A stretch of 64,000 nucleotides of DNA from Helicobacter pylori NCTC 11637 = CCUG 17874 = ATCC 43504 = JCM 12093 (GTDB lineage Bacteria; Campylobacterota; Campylobacteria; Campylobacterales; Helicobacteraceae): NCBI RefSeq assembly GCF_900478295.1, contig NZ_LS483488.1, positions 930,001-994,000 on the forward strand, read 5' to 3'. Made by a program: the position numbers and the translations under genes. The notes below the pieces were generated by a model. The model worked only from the letters and a program-made list of their open reading frames with translations, was not told the origin of the DNA and searched no databases. Every line of letters starts with the position of its first letter. Positions within the stretch are counted from its first letter, which is position 1. Shown here piece after piece: positions 38,759 to 47,912 of the stretch.

Positions 38759-39868
38759 TTAAATTCCATAATATTGCTTCAAAAAGGTTGTATTCGCCAC
38801 GCCATCAAATCCCCTTAACTTCAAATCGTTTAAGGCTAACTCTAGGGCGTTTAAGGCGTAGGCGGTTTTATAGACAGGAATGATCCCCATGTGGTTGATG
38901 CGAATGAGCGTGTCTTTATAAGGCTCTTGACCGCCCGCAAATTGCACCTGGTATTTTTCTTTTAAAAGGTTTCGCAATTCTTTGGCATGCTCATTAACAA
39001 TCGTTGTCATGCTCAAGCTCGGGCTTTTAGGGAAAATCTTTAAACCGAGCGCTAAAACGGCTTTTTGAGTGGCTAAAGCGACTCTTTTAGTCTCTCTATA
39101 GAGCGCTTCAAAGCCCCCTAAATTTTGCACCAATTCAAAATAGCGCTGCAACCCTAAAGTGTGTAAAATAGGAGCGGTGTAGCTTGTGGTGTTGTTTCTT
39201 TGGTTTTTCAATTCGCTCTTCAAATTGAAATAAAACCCCACATTGCGTTCTTCTATACATTCAATGGCCTTCTGGCTCAATGCGACTAGGCTCATCGCAG
39301 GAGGCAGCATGAACGCTTTTTGACTCCCTCCAATGAGCGCATCAATATGCGTTATTTCTAAAGGCTCAACCCCTAAAGCGGTGATCGCATCTACTATCAC
39401 AAAAACATTCGGGTTAGTTTCTTTGATCGCTTGAGCGATTTTTTCCACAGGGTGTCGTAACCCCCCACTAGACTCGCATGCTTGAATGCAAAACGCATCA
39501 ATGTTGGGGTTGGCTTTAAGCGCGTTTAATACCCCATCTACTTGAGCCGGTGTGTCCCATTCATAGACTAATTCATGGGCTTTGATAAAATGGGCTTTAG
39601 CGATCTTGCCAAACCTTTCGCCAAACTTACCCGCATTAACAAAAAGCAACTCTTTTTGACACAAGGAAAGCACGCTCGCTTCCATAGCCCCTGTCCCGCT
39701 GCTGCTTAGAAGCAAAACCTCTTCTAAACCGGTCATTTTTTTCAAATTTTCCCGCACGCTTTGGAAAATCTTTTCAAAATCTTTGGTGCGGTGGTGGGGC
39801 ATTGGCTGAGAAAAGCTTGTGCGCATCTCTTCGCTAATGGCTACAGGGCCTGGAGTGAAAAGCAACAT
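38759..39868 (-). CDS. Class V PLP-dependent aminotransferase
   Basis: A 369-residue fold-type I aminotransferase. It opens with LLFTPGPVAISEEM, has SSSGTGAMEAS for cofactor phosphate, Asp160 in VIVDAITALG and the Schiff-base lysine Lys184 in GGSQKAFMLPP. This is the serine-pyruvate/alanine-glyoxylate type group, often misnamed soluble hydrogenase subunit. It could act as phosphoserine aminotransferase in serine synthesis; that is inference from pathway need. Confidence 0.9.
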   Translation of the reverse strand: MLLFTPGPVAISEEMRTSFSQPMPHHRTKDFEKIFQSVRENLKKMTGLEEVLLLSSSGTGAMEASVLSLCQKELLFVNAGKFGERFGKIAKAHFIKAHELVYEWDTPAQVDGVLNALKANPNIDAFCIQACESSGGLRHPVEKIAQAIKETNPNVFVIVDAITALGVEPLEITHIDALIGGSQKAFMLPPAMSLVALSQKAIECIEERNVGFYFNLKSELKNQRNNTTSYTAPILHTLGLQRYFELVQNLGGFEALYRETKRVALATQKAVLALGLKIFPKSPSLSMTTIVNEHAKELRNLLKEKYQVQFAGGQEPYKDTLIRINHMGIIPVYKTAYALNALELALNDLKLRGFDGVANTTFLKQYYGI

Positions 39869-40017
39869 TTTAAAATTAACCTTTAATTTTTAAAGAGAAT
39901 TTAAAAGGTATCATACTAAAACGCGCTTAAAATTAAGCCTTATTGTTTAAGAAAATCGCTTTTTAATGCAAATAAAATGCTAAAATGCCATGGTTTAAAA
40001 AGAATTTAAGGCAATGA

Positions 40018-40494
40018 TTGGATAAATTTAGTCTTCGCACGTGTTTTTTAACCCTTTTTTTTAGCGGGTATTCTAAAAAAGCTCCAGGAACGATAGGGAG
40101 TTTAGTAGCGTTGTTACTAGGCTTGCCCGTTTTAATTTTTTCGGCTAACACTTTGTTTTTAGGGGCGGTTTTCATTGGGCTTATCGCTATCGCTCAAATA
40201 GACAAGGAAGAAGAAGAGAGCAAGATTCATGACAGCTCTTACATTGTGATAGACGAATTAGTGGGCATGTGGTTGGCGATGGCGATTAGCGGGTTATCGT
40301 TAGCGGGTGTGGTTTTGAGTTTTATCTTTTTTAGGATCTATGATATCACTAAACCCTCACTCATTGGTAGAATAGACAAAGAAGTTAAAGGAGGCTTGGG
40401 GGTGGTGGCTGATGACGCTTTAGCCGGGATTTTAGCCGGCTTGAGCGCGTTATTAGTCATCCATATTTTGGGATTTTTTAACATTAAACTTTGA
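40018..40494 (+). CDS. pgpA: Phosphatidylglycerophosphatase A
   Basis: PgpA removes the phosphate of phosphatidylglycerophosphate, the last step to phosphatidylglycerol. The 158-residue membrane enzyme has the family motifs KKAPGTIGSLVALLLGLP, DSSYIVIDELVGMW (acidic active-site residues) and the late VVADDALAGILAG. Translation probably starts at TTG 40018 six bases after AAGG; an overlapping ATG at 40014 gives only three codons. Divergent from the aminotransferase gene. Confidence 0.93.
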   Translation: MDKFSLRTCFLTLFFSGYSKKAPGTIGSLVALLLGLPVLIFSANTLFLGAVFIGLIAIAQIDKEEEESKIHDSSYIVIDELVGMWLAMAISGLSLAGVVLSFIFFRIYDITKPSLIGRIDKEVKGGLGVVADDALAGILAGLSALLVIHILGFFNIKL

Positions 40495-40572
40495 TTTTAA
40501 AAAAAATTCAAAAGCCTTTTTTTAGGTAAATATAGATAGACTTTATTGCAATCGTTTTTAGGGAGTTTGATC

Positions 40573-41616
40573 GTGGAGTTTTGCGTTTTATTTGGTGGGG
40601 CGAGTTTTGAGCATGAAATCAGCATTGTGAGCGCGATTGCGCTTAAAGGAGTGTTAAAAGATAGGATTAAATATTTTATTTTTTTAGATGAAAACCATCA
40701 TTTTTATTTGATTGAAGAATCCAACATGCATTCAAAATACTTCGCTCAAATCAAAGAAAAAAAATTACCCCCCCTAATTCTCACGCATAATGGCTTGCTC
40801 AAAAACTCGTTTTTAGGCACTAAGATTATAGAATTGCCTTTAGTGATCAATCTTGTGCATGGGGGCGATGGCGAAGACGGGAAATTAGCGAGCTTGTTAG
40901 AATTTTATCGTATCGCTTTCATAGGCCCTAGGGTTGAAGCGAGCGTGTTGAGTTATAACAAATATTTAACCAAGCTTTACGCCAAAGACTTAGGAGTAAA
41001 GACTTTAGATCATGTTCTTTTGAATGAAAAAAACCGCGCTAACGCCTTGGATTTGATTGGGTTTAATTTCCCTTTCATTGTGAAACCCAGTAACGCCGGA
41101 AGCTCTTTAGGAGTGAGCGTTGTGAAAGAAGAAAAAGAATTGGTTTATGCTTTAGACAGTGCGTTTGAATATTCTAAAGAAGTTTTAATAGAGCCTTTCA
41201 TTCAGGGCGTGAAGGAATACAATTTAGCCGGCTGTAAGATCAAAAAGGATTTTTGTTTTTCCTATATTGAAGAGCCTAATAAACAGGAATTTTTAGATTT
41301 CAAACAAAAATATTTGGATTTTTCACGCAATAAAGCCCCTAAAGCGAACCTTTCTAACACCCTAGAAGAACAATTAAAAGAAAATTTTAAAAAACTCTAT
41401 AACGATTTGTTTAGTGGTGCGATCATTCGTTGCGATTTTTTTGTCATAGAAAATGAAGTGTATCTTAATGAGATCAACCCCATTCCTGGCAGTTTGGCCA
41501 ATTATTTGTTTGATGATTTTAAAACAACGCTAGAAAATTTAGCACAATCATTACCCAAAACCCCTAAAATCCAAATCAAAAACTCTTATTTGTTGCAGAT
41601 CCAAAAGAATAAGTAA
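40573..41616 (+). CDS. ddl: D-alanine--D-alanine ligase
   Basis: Ddl joins two D-alanines for the peptidoglycan stem peptide. The GTG at 40573 follows GGGAG and gives EFCVLFGGASFEHEIS, the expected N-terminus and a 347-residue ATP-grasp protein. Visible motifs are VHGGDGEDGKLAS, VKPSNAGSSLGVS (ATP loop), VKEYNLAGC and the Mg-binding RCDFFVIENEVYLNEINPIPGS. A TTG-type start 27 bases upstream is less likely. It heads a plus-strand run with the hydrolase and murF, the next step in the same pathway. Confidence 0.96.
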   Translation: MEFCVLFGGASFEHEISIVSAIALKGVLKDRIKYFIFLDENHHFYLIEESNMHSKYFAQIKEKKLPPLILTHNGLLKNSFLGTKIIELPLVINLVHGGDGEDGKLASLLEFYRIAFIGPRVEASVLSYNKYLTKLYAKDLGVKTLDHVLLNEKNRANALDLIGFNFPFIVKPSNAGSSLGVSVVKEEKELVYALDSAFEYSKEVLIEPFIQGVKEYNLAGCKIKKDFCFSYIEEPNKQEFLDFKQKYLDFSRNKAPKANLSNTLEEQLKENFKKLYNDLFSGAIIRCDFFVIENEVYLNEINPIPGSLANYLFDDFKTTLENLAQSLPKTPKIQIKNSYLLQIQKNK

Positions 41617-42341
41617 TGGCCAAACGCAGTATCGCTTATTTGGATAGCGTTTTTGACATTTCCTACACTTTTATAGATAACCATAGCCCTTTAAACGCCT
41701 TGTTTTTGCATGGTTGGGGGAGTTCTAAAGAAATCATGCAACAAGCGTTTCAAGGCTGTTTTTTAAATTACAACCATTTGTATGTGGATTTGCCCGGCTT
41801 TAATCAAAGCCCTAACGATGAAAAAGTCTTAGAGACTAAAGATTATGCTAATATCATCAATTTGTTCTTAAAAAGCGTGGATAAAAAAGCGCATGTCGTT
41901 TTTGGGCATAGCTTTGGAGGGAAAGTGGCGATCTTGTGTGAAAACGAACGGATTGTTTTATTGAGCAGTGCGGGGATCTTAGAGCCAAAACCCTTAAAAG
42001 TGCGTTGTAAAATCCTTTTAGCTAAAATCTTTAAAAAATTAGGCTTGAATTTAGGGTTTTTGAGAAGTAAGGACGCTATGGGGCTTAATCAAGTGATGTA
42101 TGAAACCTTTAAAAAAGTGATTAGTGAAGACTTTAGCGAGCATTTCAAACGATGCGAGAAAGAAGTTTTATTATTTTGGGGTAAAGATGATAAAGCAACA
42201 CCCTTAAGCTCCGCTCAAAAAATGCAAACCTTATTGAAAAGAAGCGCGTTATTCGTTTTAGAAGGGGATCATTTCTTTTTTTTAAACCAAGCAAAAGAGG
42301 TTGAAAAACTAGTGGAGAATTATCATCATGCAAAGTCTTAG
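41616..42341 (+). CDS. Alpha/beta-hydrolase
   Basis: A 241-residue alpha/beta-hydrolase: oxyanion-type LHGWGSSKE, nucleophile elbow GHSFGG with Ser99, an acid in LFWGKDDKATPL and the catalytic His in EGDHFFFLNQ. Substrate unknown. Its ATG overlaps the stop of ddl (TAATG) and its end overlaps murF by 14 bases, so it is embedded in a cell-wall operon; a role in envelope metabolism is a reasonable guess. Confidence 0.88.
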   Translation: MAKRSIAYLDSVFDISYTFIDNHSPLNALFLHGWGSSKEIMQQAFQGCFLNYNHLYVDLPGFNQSPNDEKVLETKDYANIINLFLKSVDKKAHVVFGHSFGGKVAILCENERIVLLSSAGILEPKPLKVRCKILLAKIFKKLGLNLGFLRSKDAMGLNQVMYETFKKVISEDFSEHFKRCEKEVLLFWGKDDKATPLSSAQKMQTLLKRSALFVLEGDHFFFLNQAKEVEKLVENYHHAKS

Positions 42342-43809
42342 TTGGCTGAATTTAGCGTTTCGTTGGCTCTTTATAACAGGGCTTGGCTATTATATAATGA
42401 CTTTATTGCAATGGTATCATTACAGCATGTTTAGGATCTTAACCAAGCACCACAAAATGCGTTGGCATGGGATTTATTTTTTATTGCCTTTAGGGGTGTT
42501 TATCCTGTCGTATGCTTTCAAAATGCCGTTTGTTTTTGATTTCTTTTGCGGCGTTATTCAAATGCCCATGCTCATTGTTTGGGCCAAACGCAACGACAAG
42601 CCCTTAGTTTTCACGCCAAGGGTGAAGCGCTTTTTTGTATTCTTATTATTATTTTTAATCTTGCATGAAATCTTAAATACAGAATTAGTCCCTTTGAATG
42701 GGATTTCGCTCGCGCTAGGCTGTTTGTGTTTGTTTATATTCGTTTTAAGCGCTTCTTTAATCTTTGAAAAAGCCTTATCCAAGCAGTATTTGCAAACCGC
42801 TAAAGATAAAATCGCCTCTTTAAAGAATTTAAAAGTCATCGCCATTACCGGAAGCTTTGGGAAAACCAGCACCAAAAACTTCTTGCTTCAAATCTTACAA
42901 ACCACATTCAACGCGCATGCAAGCCCCAAAAGCGTCAATACCCTTTTAGGCATTGCGAACGATATTAACCAGAATTTAGACGATAAGAGCGAAATCTATA
43001 TCGCTGAAGCCGGGGCAAGGAATAAGGGCGATATTAAAGAAATCACCCGCCTCATTGAACCGCACCTTGCCGCGATCGCAGAAGTGGGCGAACAGCATTT
43101 AGAATATTTTAAAACTTTAGAAAATATTTGCGAGACTAAAGCGGAATTATTGGATTCCAAACGCTTAGAAAAAGCCTTTTGTTACTCTGTGGAAAAAATC
43201 AAACCCTATGCCCCTAAAGATAGCCCTTTAATAGATGTTTCTAGCCTGGTTAAAAACATCCAATCCACTTTAAAAGGCACTTCTTTTGAAATGCTTTTAG
43301 ATGGTGTTTGGGAAAGATTTGAAACAAAGGTTTTAGGGGAGTTTAGCGCTTACAATATCGCTTCAGCCATTTTAATCGCTAAGCATTTAGGCTTAGAGAC
43401 AGAAAGGATCAAACGGCTTGTTTTAGAACTCAACCCTATTGCGCATCGTTTGCAACTTTTGGAAGTGAATCAAAAAATCATCATAGACGATAGCTTTAAT
43501 GGGAATTTAAAGGGCATGTTAGAGGGCATTCGTTTAGCGAGCTTGCATCAAGGGCGTAAGGTTATTGTAACACCGGGATTAGTGGAAAGCAATACAGAAA
43601 GTAATGAGGCTTTAGCGCAAAAAATAGACGGGGTTTTTGATGTCGCTATCATCACAGGGGAGTTGAATTCCAAAACGATTGCTTCCAAATTGAAAACCCC
43701 ACAAAAAATCTTACTCAAGGATAAGGCGCAATTGGAAAATATCTTACAAGCCACCACGATTCAAGGCGATTTGATTTTATTCGCTAATGACGCCCCTAAT
43801 TACATTTAG
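42328..43809 (+). CDS. murF: MurF ligase with an N-terminal membrane region
   Basis: MurF adds D-Ala-D-Ala to UDP-MurNAc-tripeptide. The ATP loop ITGSFGKTSTKNFL is at about residue 172, followed by the Mur-ligase central AEAGARNKGDIKEI, EVGEQHLEYF, NIASAILIAKHLG and the C-terminal domain with IIDDSFNGNLKGM. Unlike the E. coli enzyme, the first 150 residues are largely hydrophobic with four or five likely membrane helices (WLFITGLGYYIMTLLQWY, FFVFLLLFLILHEIL) in place of the soluble UDP-binding domain, which would tether the step to the inner membrane. Confidence 0.93.
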   Translation: MQSLSWLNLAFRWLFITGLGYYIMTLLQWYHYSMFRILTKHHKMRWHGIYFLLPLGVFILSYAFKMPFVFDFFCGVIQMPMLIVWAKRNDKPLVFTPRVKRFFVFLLLFLILHEILNTELVPLNGISLALGCLCLFIFVLSASLIFEKALSKQYLQTAKDKIASLKNLKVIAITGSFGKTSTKNFLLQILQTTFNAHASPKSVNTLLGIANDINQNLDDKSEIYIAEAGARNKGDIKEITRLIEPHLAAIAEVGEQHLEYFKTLENICETKAELLDSKRLEKAFCYSVEKIKPYAPKDSPLIDVSSLVKNIQSTLKGTSFEMLLDGVWERFETKVLGEFSAYNIASAILIAKHLGLETERIKRLVLELNPIAHRLQLLEVNQKIIIDDSFNGNLKGMLEGIRLASLHQGRKVIVTPGLVESNTESNEALAQKIDGVFDVAIITGELNSKTIASKLKTPQKILLKDKAQLENILQATTIQGDLILFANDAPNYI

Positions 43810-43818
43810 GAAATGAAC

Positions 43819-44304
43819 ATGCAACATTTATACGCTCCTTGGCGCGAAAGTTATTTGAAAGAGAAAAATAAGAGTTGTGTCTTTTGTGAAATTTCTCAAA
43901 ACCCTACAAAAGATTTAGAAAACAGAGTGCTTTATAGAAATAGCGATCTCTTTGTGGTGATGAACGCCTACCCTTATAACCCAGGGCATTTGTTGATCAT
44001 TCCTCATGCGCATCAAGCGAGCGTTGAACTTTTAGAGCTGAATACTTGGCTGAACATGAATGCTTTAGTGCCTAAAGTGTTAAAAGCGTTGTATGCTTAT
44101 GGCGCTCAAGGGATCAATTTAGGTTTGAACTTGCACAGAAGTGCCGGAGCAGGGATTCCTGAGCATTTGCACATGCATTTAGTGCCTAGGTTTTTAGGCG
44201 ATAGCAATTTTATGAGCGTTATCGCTCAAACCAGGGTGTGCGGGATTGATTTAAATGAAACCTATCTTACCTTAAAAAACTTATTAGAAAAGGAGCTTCA
44301 TTGA
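43819..44304 (+). CDS. HIT-family nucleotide hydrolase
   Basis: A 161-residue histidine-triad protein. It carries CVFCEISQNP at the N-terminus, the NAYPYNPGHLLIIPHAH region and the triad PEHLHMHLVPRF, resembling the Fhit/Ap4A phosphorylase-like branch that splits dinucleoside polyphosphates. Two ATGs, six bases apart (43813 and 43819), are possible; the second fits the MQHLYAPWRESY family N-terminus. It follows murF by a few bases and is probably co-transcribed. Confidence 0.9.
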   Translation: MQHLYAPWRESYLKEKNKSCVFCEISQNPTKDLENRVLYRNSDLFVVMNAYPYNPGHLLIIPHAHQASVELLELNTWLNMNALVPKVLKALYAYGAQGINLGLNLHRSAGAGIPEHLHMHLVPRFLGDSNFMSVIAQTRVCGIDLNETYLTLKNLLEKELH

Positions 44305-44368
44305 AAACAAACGCTTTTAGTTTGGGTGTGCTACAATTGATTTTAATTCATTTTAGGGAGTGTAAGCG

Positions 44369-45325
44369 ATGAAGGTGCGTGGGTTTAAGGCAAAGATGCG
44401 TGGGTTTAAGATTTTTTCAGGGAGCGCTCACCCTGCATTTGGCAAAGAAGTGTCAAAGCATTTAGGCTTTCCCTTATCCAAAGCGGTGATAGGCAAATTC
44501 AGCGATGGTGAAATCAATATCCAAATCAGCGAATCGGTGCGCGGTAAGGATATTTTTATTATCCAGCCCACTTGCGTGCCGGTTAATGACAATTTAATGG
44601 AATTGTTAGTCATGGTGGATGCTTTAAGGCGCAGTTCGGCCAATTCTATCACAGCGGTGTTGCCGTATTTTGGCTATGCCAGACAGGATAGAAAAGCGGC
44701 TCCAAGAGTGCCTATCACGGCTAAAATGGTCGCTAATTTGATGCAAGAAGTGGGGATTGAAAGGATCATTACAATGGATTTGCATGCCGGGCAAATCCAA
44801 GGTTTTTTTGATGTGCCGGTGGATAATTTATACGGATCTATCGTTTTTAGAGACTATATCCGCTCTAAAGCGTTAAAAAACCCTGTGATCGCTAGCCCTG
44901 ATGTGGGTGGGGTTACAAGAGCCAGGTATTTTGCCAATCAAATGGGGTTAGATTTAATCATCGTGGATAAGCGCCGTGAAAAAGCTAATGAAAGCGAAGT
45001 GATGAATATTATCGGCTCAGCCAAGGAGCGCGATGTGATTTTAGTGGATGACATGATTGATACCGCAGGCACGATCTGTAAAGCCGCTTTGGCTTTAAAA
45101 GAGCAAGGGGCAACTTCTGTCATGGCGTTAGGCACGCATGCGGTTTTGAGCGGGAATGCGATCAAGCGCATTAAAGAAAGCGCGTTAGATGAAGTGGTGG
45201 TAACTAACTCTATCCCTTTAGTTCAAAAATGCGATAAAATCACCACCTTAAGCGTAGCACCCTTATTTGCAGAAGTGATCAGAAGGATTTATCATAACGA
45301 AAGCGTCCAATCGCTTTTCACTTAA
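44369..45325 (+). CDS. prs: Ribose-phosphate pyrophosphokinase
   Basis: Makes PRPP from ribose-5-phosphate and ATP, feeding nucleotide, His and Trp synthesis. Motifs: FSDGEINIQISESVRGKD, PYFGYARQDRKAAPRVPI, the flexible-loop KRREKANE and the PRPP site VILVDDMIDTAGTI. The best ribosome site (TTTTAGGGAG) serves ATG 44369, which adds nine residues to the usual N-terminus at ATG 44396. The extra residues come from an in-frame 21-base duplication (TGCGTGGGTTTAAG at 44376 and 44397). A C-rich/A-rich stretch follows; no clear hairpin terminator. Confidence 0.95.
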   Translation: MKVRGFKAKMRGFKIFSGSAHPAFGKEVSKHLGFPLSKAVIGKFSDGEINIQISESVRGKDIFIIQPTCVPVNDNLMELLVMVDALRRSSANSITAVLPYFGYARQDRKAAPRVPITAKMVANLMQEVGIERIITMDLHAGQIQGFFDVPVDNLYGSIVFRDYIRSKALKNPVIASPDVGGVTRARYFANQMGLDLIIVDKRREKANESEVMNIIGSAKERDVILVDDMIDTAGTICKAALALKEQGATSVMALGTHAVLSGNAIKRIKESALDEVVVTNSIPLVQKCDKITTLSVAPLFAEVIRRIYHNESVQSLFT

Positions 45326-45359
45326 AAAAGGGGGGGAAAGGGGGATAAAAAAGTGGGAG

Positions 45360-45436
45360 TGGTGGATTCTGTAGGACTTGAACCTACGACCAATCGGTTA
45401 TGAGCCGAGCGCTCTGACCAGCTGAGCTAAGAATCC
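45360..45436 (-). tRNA. tRNA with CAU anticodon, probably Ile2 (lysidine type)
   Basis: A complete cloverleaf on the minus strand: acceptor GGATTCT/AGAATCC, D-stem GCTC/GAGC, anticodon loop CTCATAA with CAU at 45402-45400, T-stem GTAGG/CCTAC with TTCAAGT, A discriminator and encoded CCA (45362-45360). A C/T mismatch sits at 27-43. The variable loop TGGTC and T-loop TTCAAGT match bacterial Ile2 tRNA more than elongator Met, so it may be the TilS substrate, but Met cannot be excluded. The rodA reading frame runs into it, ending in the anticodon loop. Confidence 0.9.
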
Positions 45437-46543
45437 AAAATTCCCAAAGGATGGTTTGCTATTGTATCCAAAAATATAGCGAAAAGCAAGTAGGTTTTCT
45501 AAGATCCCAAATAGGATCATAAAAGTGATAAAACTGCTCCCCCCATAGCTAAATAATGGTAAGGGAATCCCCACCACAGGGGCTAACCCTAAAGTCATGG
45601 CGATATTCACGCTGGAATAAACAAAGATTAAAATAGAAATCCCAAGGGCTACAATCTTTAAAAACCAATCGCTGTTGCTCTCAAACAGATAAAAAAATAA
45701 ATGCAAACTCAAGCCTATATAAATCGCAAAAAGCAACATAGCCCCTAAAAACCCAAAACGCTCCACGAAGTAAGCGAAGATGAAATCGCTCGTTGCGATA
45801 GGCAAGAATTTGAATTTGGTTTGCGTGCAAGCTTCTTTAGATTTGCCTAAAAACCCGCCCGATCCTATAGCGATAATGGATTGCATGACATGGTAATTAG
45901 GCTTTTCAGAAAGAAAGTCTGCGATGCGCTTTTTTTGGTAATCATGCAAAAAGTGATAAGCGATAGGCGAAGCCACTAAAAGAGCGATAAAAAGAGGGAG
46001 CCACACCCTAGTCCTTAAACCCACGATCAGTAAAATCCCAAAACCCATGATTAGCACAATAAGAGCCGTGCCTAAATCAGGCTGTTTTAAAATCAAAGCC
46101 GCCGGTAAGCAAATGTAAAAACTGAGCTTTAAAAACATGCTCCAATCATAGCCCTTAAAGGGGGGTGGGTTGATTTTAATCAAATGCGCTAATAGTAAAA
46201 GGATGGCGATTTTCACGGGTTCGCTAGGCTGTAAAGTGATAGAGGTAAAGGGAATGACTAGCCATCGTTGCGCCCCAAGCTTGCTCGATCCCATAAAATC
46301 CACTAACGCTAATAAAATAACGCACGCCCAATAAAACACAAAGAGCCAGCGATCGAGCTTTCTGAAAGGGATAAAAAACACGATCCAAAAGAGAATAAAC
46401 CCTATCGCATAATAAACCCCTTGCTTCAAGCTCAAAACCGCGCTGCTCTCAAAAATCAATACAAAAGAAACCACAAGCAAGGGGATGATAAACACAAAAG
46501 GCAAAAGATCAAAATGCATCCAAATCCTTTTGTCTAATGCCAT
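45398..46543 (-). CDS. rodA: Rod-shape peptidoglycan polymerase RodA
   Basis: A SEDS-family glycosyltransferase that polymerises glycan strands for cell elongation with its PBP2 partner. The 381-residue protein has about ten membrane helices and the family blocks SSKLGAQRWLVIPFTSITLQPSEP, KQPDLGTALIVLIMGF, AIGSGGFLGKS and the late VVGIPLPLFSYGGSS. The last residues (GFLAQLVRALGS) are encoded by the tRNA gene at 45360-45436, and the stop TAA lies in its anticodon loop. Probably one transcript contains both. Confidence 0.95.
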   Translation of the reverse strand: MALDKRIWMHFDLLPFVFIIPLLVVSFVLIFESSAVLSLKQGVYYAIGFILFWIVFFIPFRKLDRWLFVFYWACVILLALVDFMGSSKLGAQRWLVIPFTSITLQPSEPVKIAILLLLAHLIKINPPPFKGYDWSMFLKLSFYICLPAALILKQPDLGTALIVLIMGFGILLIVGLRTRVWLPLFIALLVASPIAYHFLHDYQKKRIADFLSEKPNYHVMQSIIAIGSGGFLGKSKEACTQTKFKFLPIATSDFIFAYFVERFGFLGAMLLFAIYIGLSLHLFFYLFESNSDWFLKIVALGISILIFVYSSVNIAMTLGLAPVVGIPLPLFSYGGSSFITFMILFGILENLLAFRYIFGYNSKPSFGNFGFLAQLVRALGS

Positions 46544-46565
46544 GCGTTTTTCATAACCCCTAATA

Positions 46566-47776
46566 TTATGGTTTTAATTTTTTGATTGTATCCAAATTGA
46601 GATAATTCTCCTTGAAAAGGGATGTTATCACATCAACTGCAGGCAATTTGACTTCGCCCATCTCATCATTAAAGCATTTTTCTAACACTTTCAAATAAGC
46701 AAACCCAATGCCTTCTGTGATAATTACAGCGGTTGCGCTCCCTGCAACACTCCCCACAACAGGAATGAATTTAAGGAAACCATTAACGAGCGTTCTCCCC
46801 ACTTGCGCGACAGCGGTTACGCTTAACAATCCTGCAATCAAACTCGCGCCCACAGATTTATCCAAATCCATTCCAAAAGCGTCATTCATTTTATAGATCA
46901 TTCCTGCTTGAATGGGTGCGATAGCGAGTGCATCGCTAAAGGGTATGGGGATAAGCCCAGCCGCTCCAGCCGCTCCTGATGCAACATGGATAATGGTTTT
47001 ACATTCCTCTATCATGGCTTGTTTTCTTTTTTGGATATTAGCTTTTTGAATACTCAAGAAATGCCTTCTCTTATTTTCTTTAGCGTCTGAAAGACATTTT
47101 TCTGTTTCAGCTACCAACTCTTCTAAACCTTCAATGGGGACTTCAATACCTCTAAATGAAAATGCAACGGAATTGACCCTCACATAATCTCTGACAAAAC
47201 CTTTAAACCCCCATTCTTCGTCTATAATTCTTTGAGATTCTTTAACAAAGGCATCGCCGGCTTTTTCTTGAGTGTTGGTGAAAACGACAATCGTTGGGAT
47301 ATTCCAATGTTTAGCGAAGCTTAATAACTCTCTCTCTCTTGAACCCTAGAAGAAGTCTCTTTAACGCACAAATACGCCACATCAATAGCCTCTTTTTCAT
47401 TAAGCGTTTTAAAAGAATCTTCCATTTCTTTTTTAATGCTTTGCATGGTGTCGTGATAATCTTTATCTTCAATGCCTTTGGTGTCCCACAAAATCAAGCC
47501 CTTCTGTTCATCAATGTATTTTTCAAGATGCTGAGTGATGGGCTTTCCTACGCCTGCTTTAGCGATTTCTTTACCAAATAGAGCGTTAATGAGCGAGCTT
47601 TTACCCACCCCAGTAGCTCCCATAAGCAAAATATTCATGATTGGTTTTTCTTTTTTGATGGCTTCGCGCAATTTTTCCATATTCAATCCTCTTTCTTTCC
47701 CATCAAGCGTGAACGCGTCGCCTAAAAACTTGTGCAAAACGCCGTTCAATTTCTCATGGTTTTCGTTGTTTTCCAT
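46566..47776 (-). pseudogene. Era/YeeP-like GTPase with DUF697-type tail, out of frame at a GA tract (HP0744)
   Basis: ATG 47776 follows AAAGGGG and encodes a GTPase with G1 GATGVGKSS (53-61) and G3 DTKG (98-101). At GAGAGAGAGAG (minus strand, 47338-47328) the frame runs to a stop at 47321 after QERESY. Removing one GA unit gives QERELLSFAKHWN, then IPTIVVFTNTQEKAG (G4 region) and continuous reading to 46566. The tail has a glycine-rich membrane-like block (IIHVASGAAGAAGLIPIPFSDALA) of DUF697 type. HP0744 has been listed among phase-variable candidates with an AG tract, to my recollection. Function unknown. Confidence 0.85.
47328..47339 (-). repeat. GA dinucleotide tract in the GTPase gene
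   Basis: Plus-strand (CT)6, read as GAGAGAGAGAG in the coding strand. Loss of one unit, or gain of two, restores the reading frame. Confidence 0.88.
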
Positions 47777-47912
47777 TATAAAACCCCTTTTAAAAATGAT
47801 TTGAGCCACAAAATGTTGGCACACAGATTATAGCGTATTAAAATAATGAAATAGGATTTTTTTAAGGTTTTGAGTAGAATAATGGTTTTTAAAAATGCAA
47901 AAAAGAGTTTGA

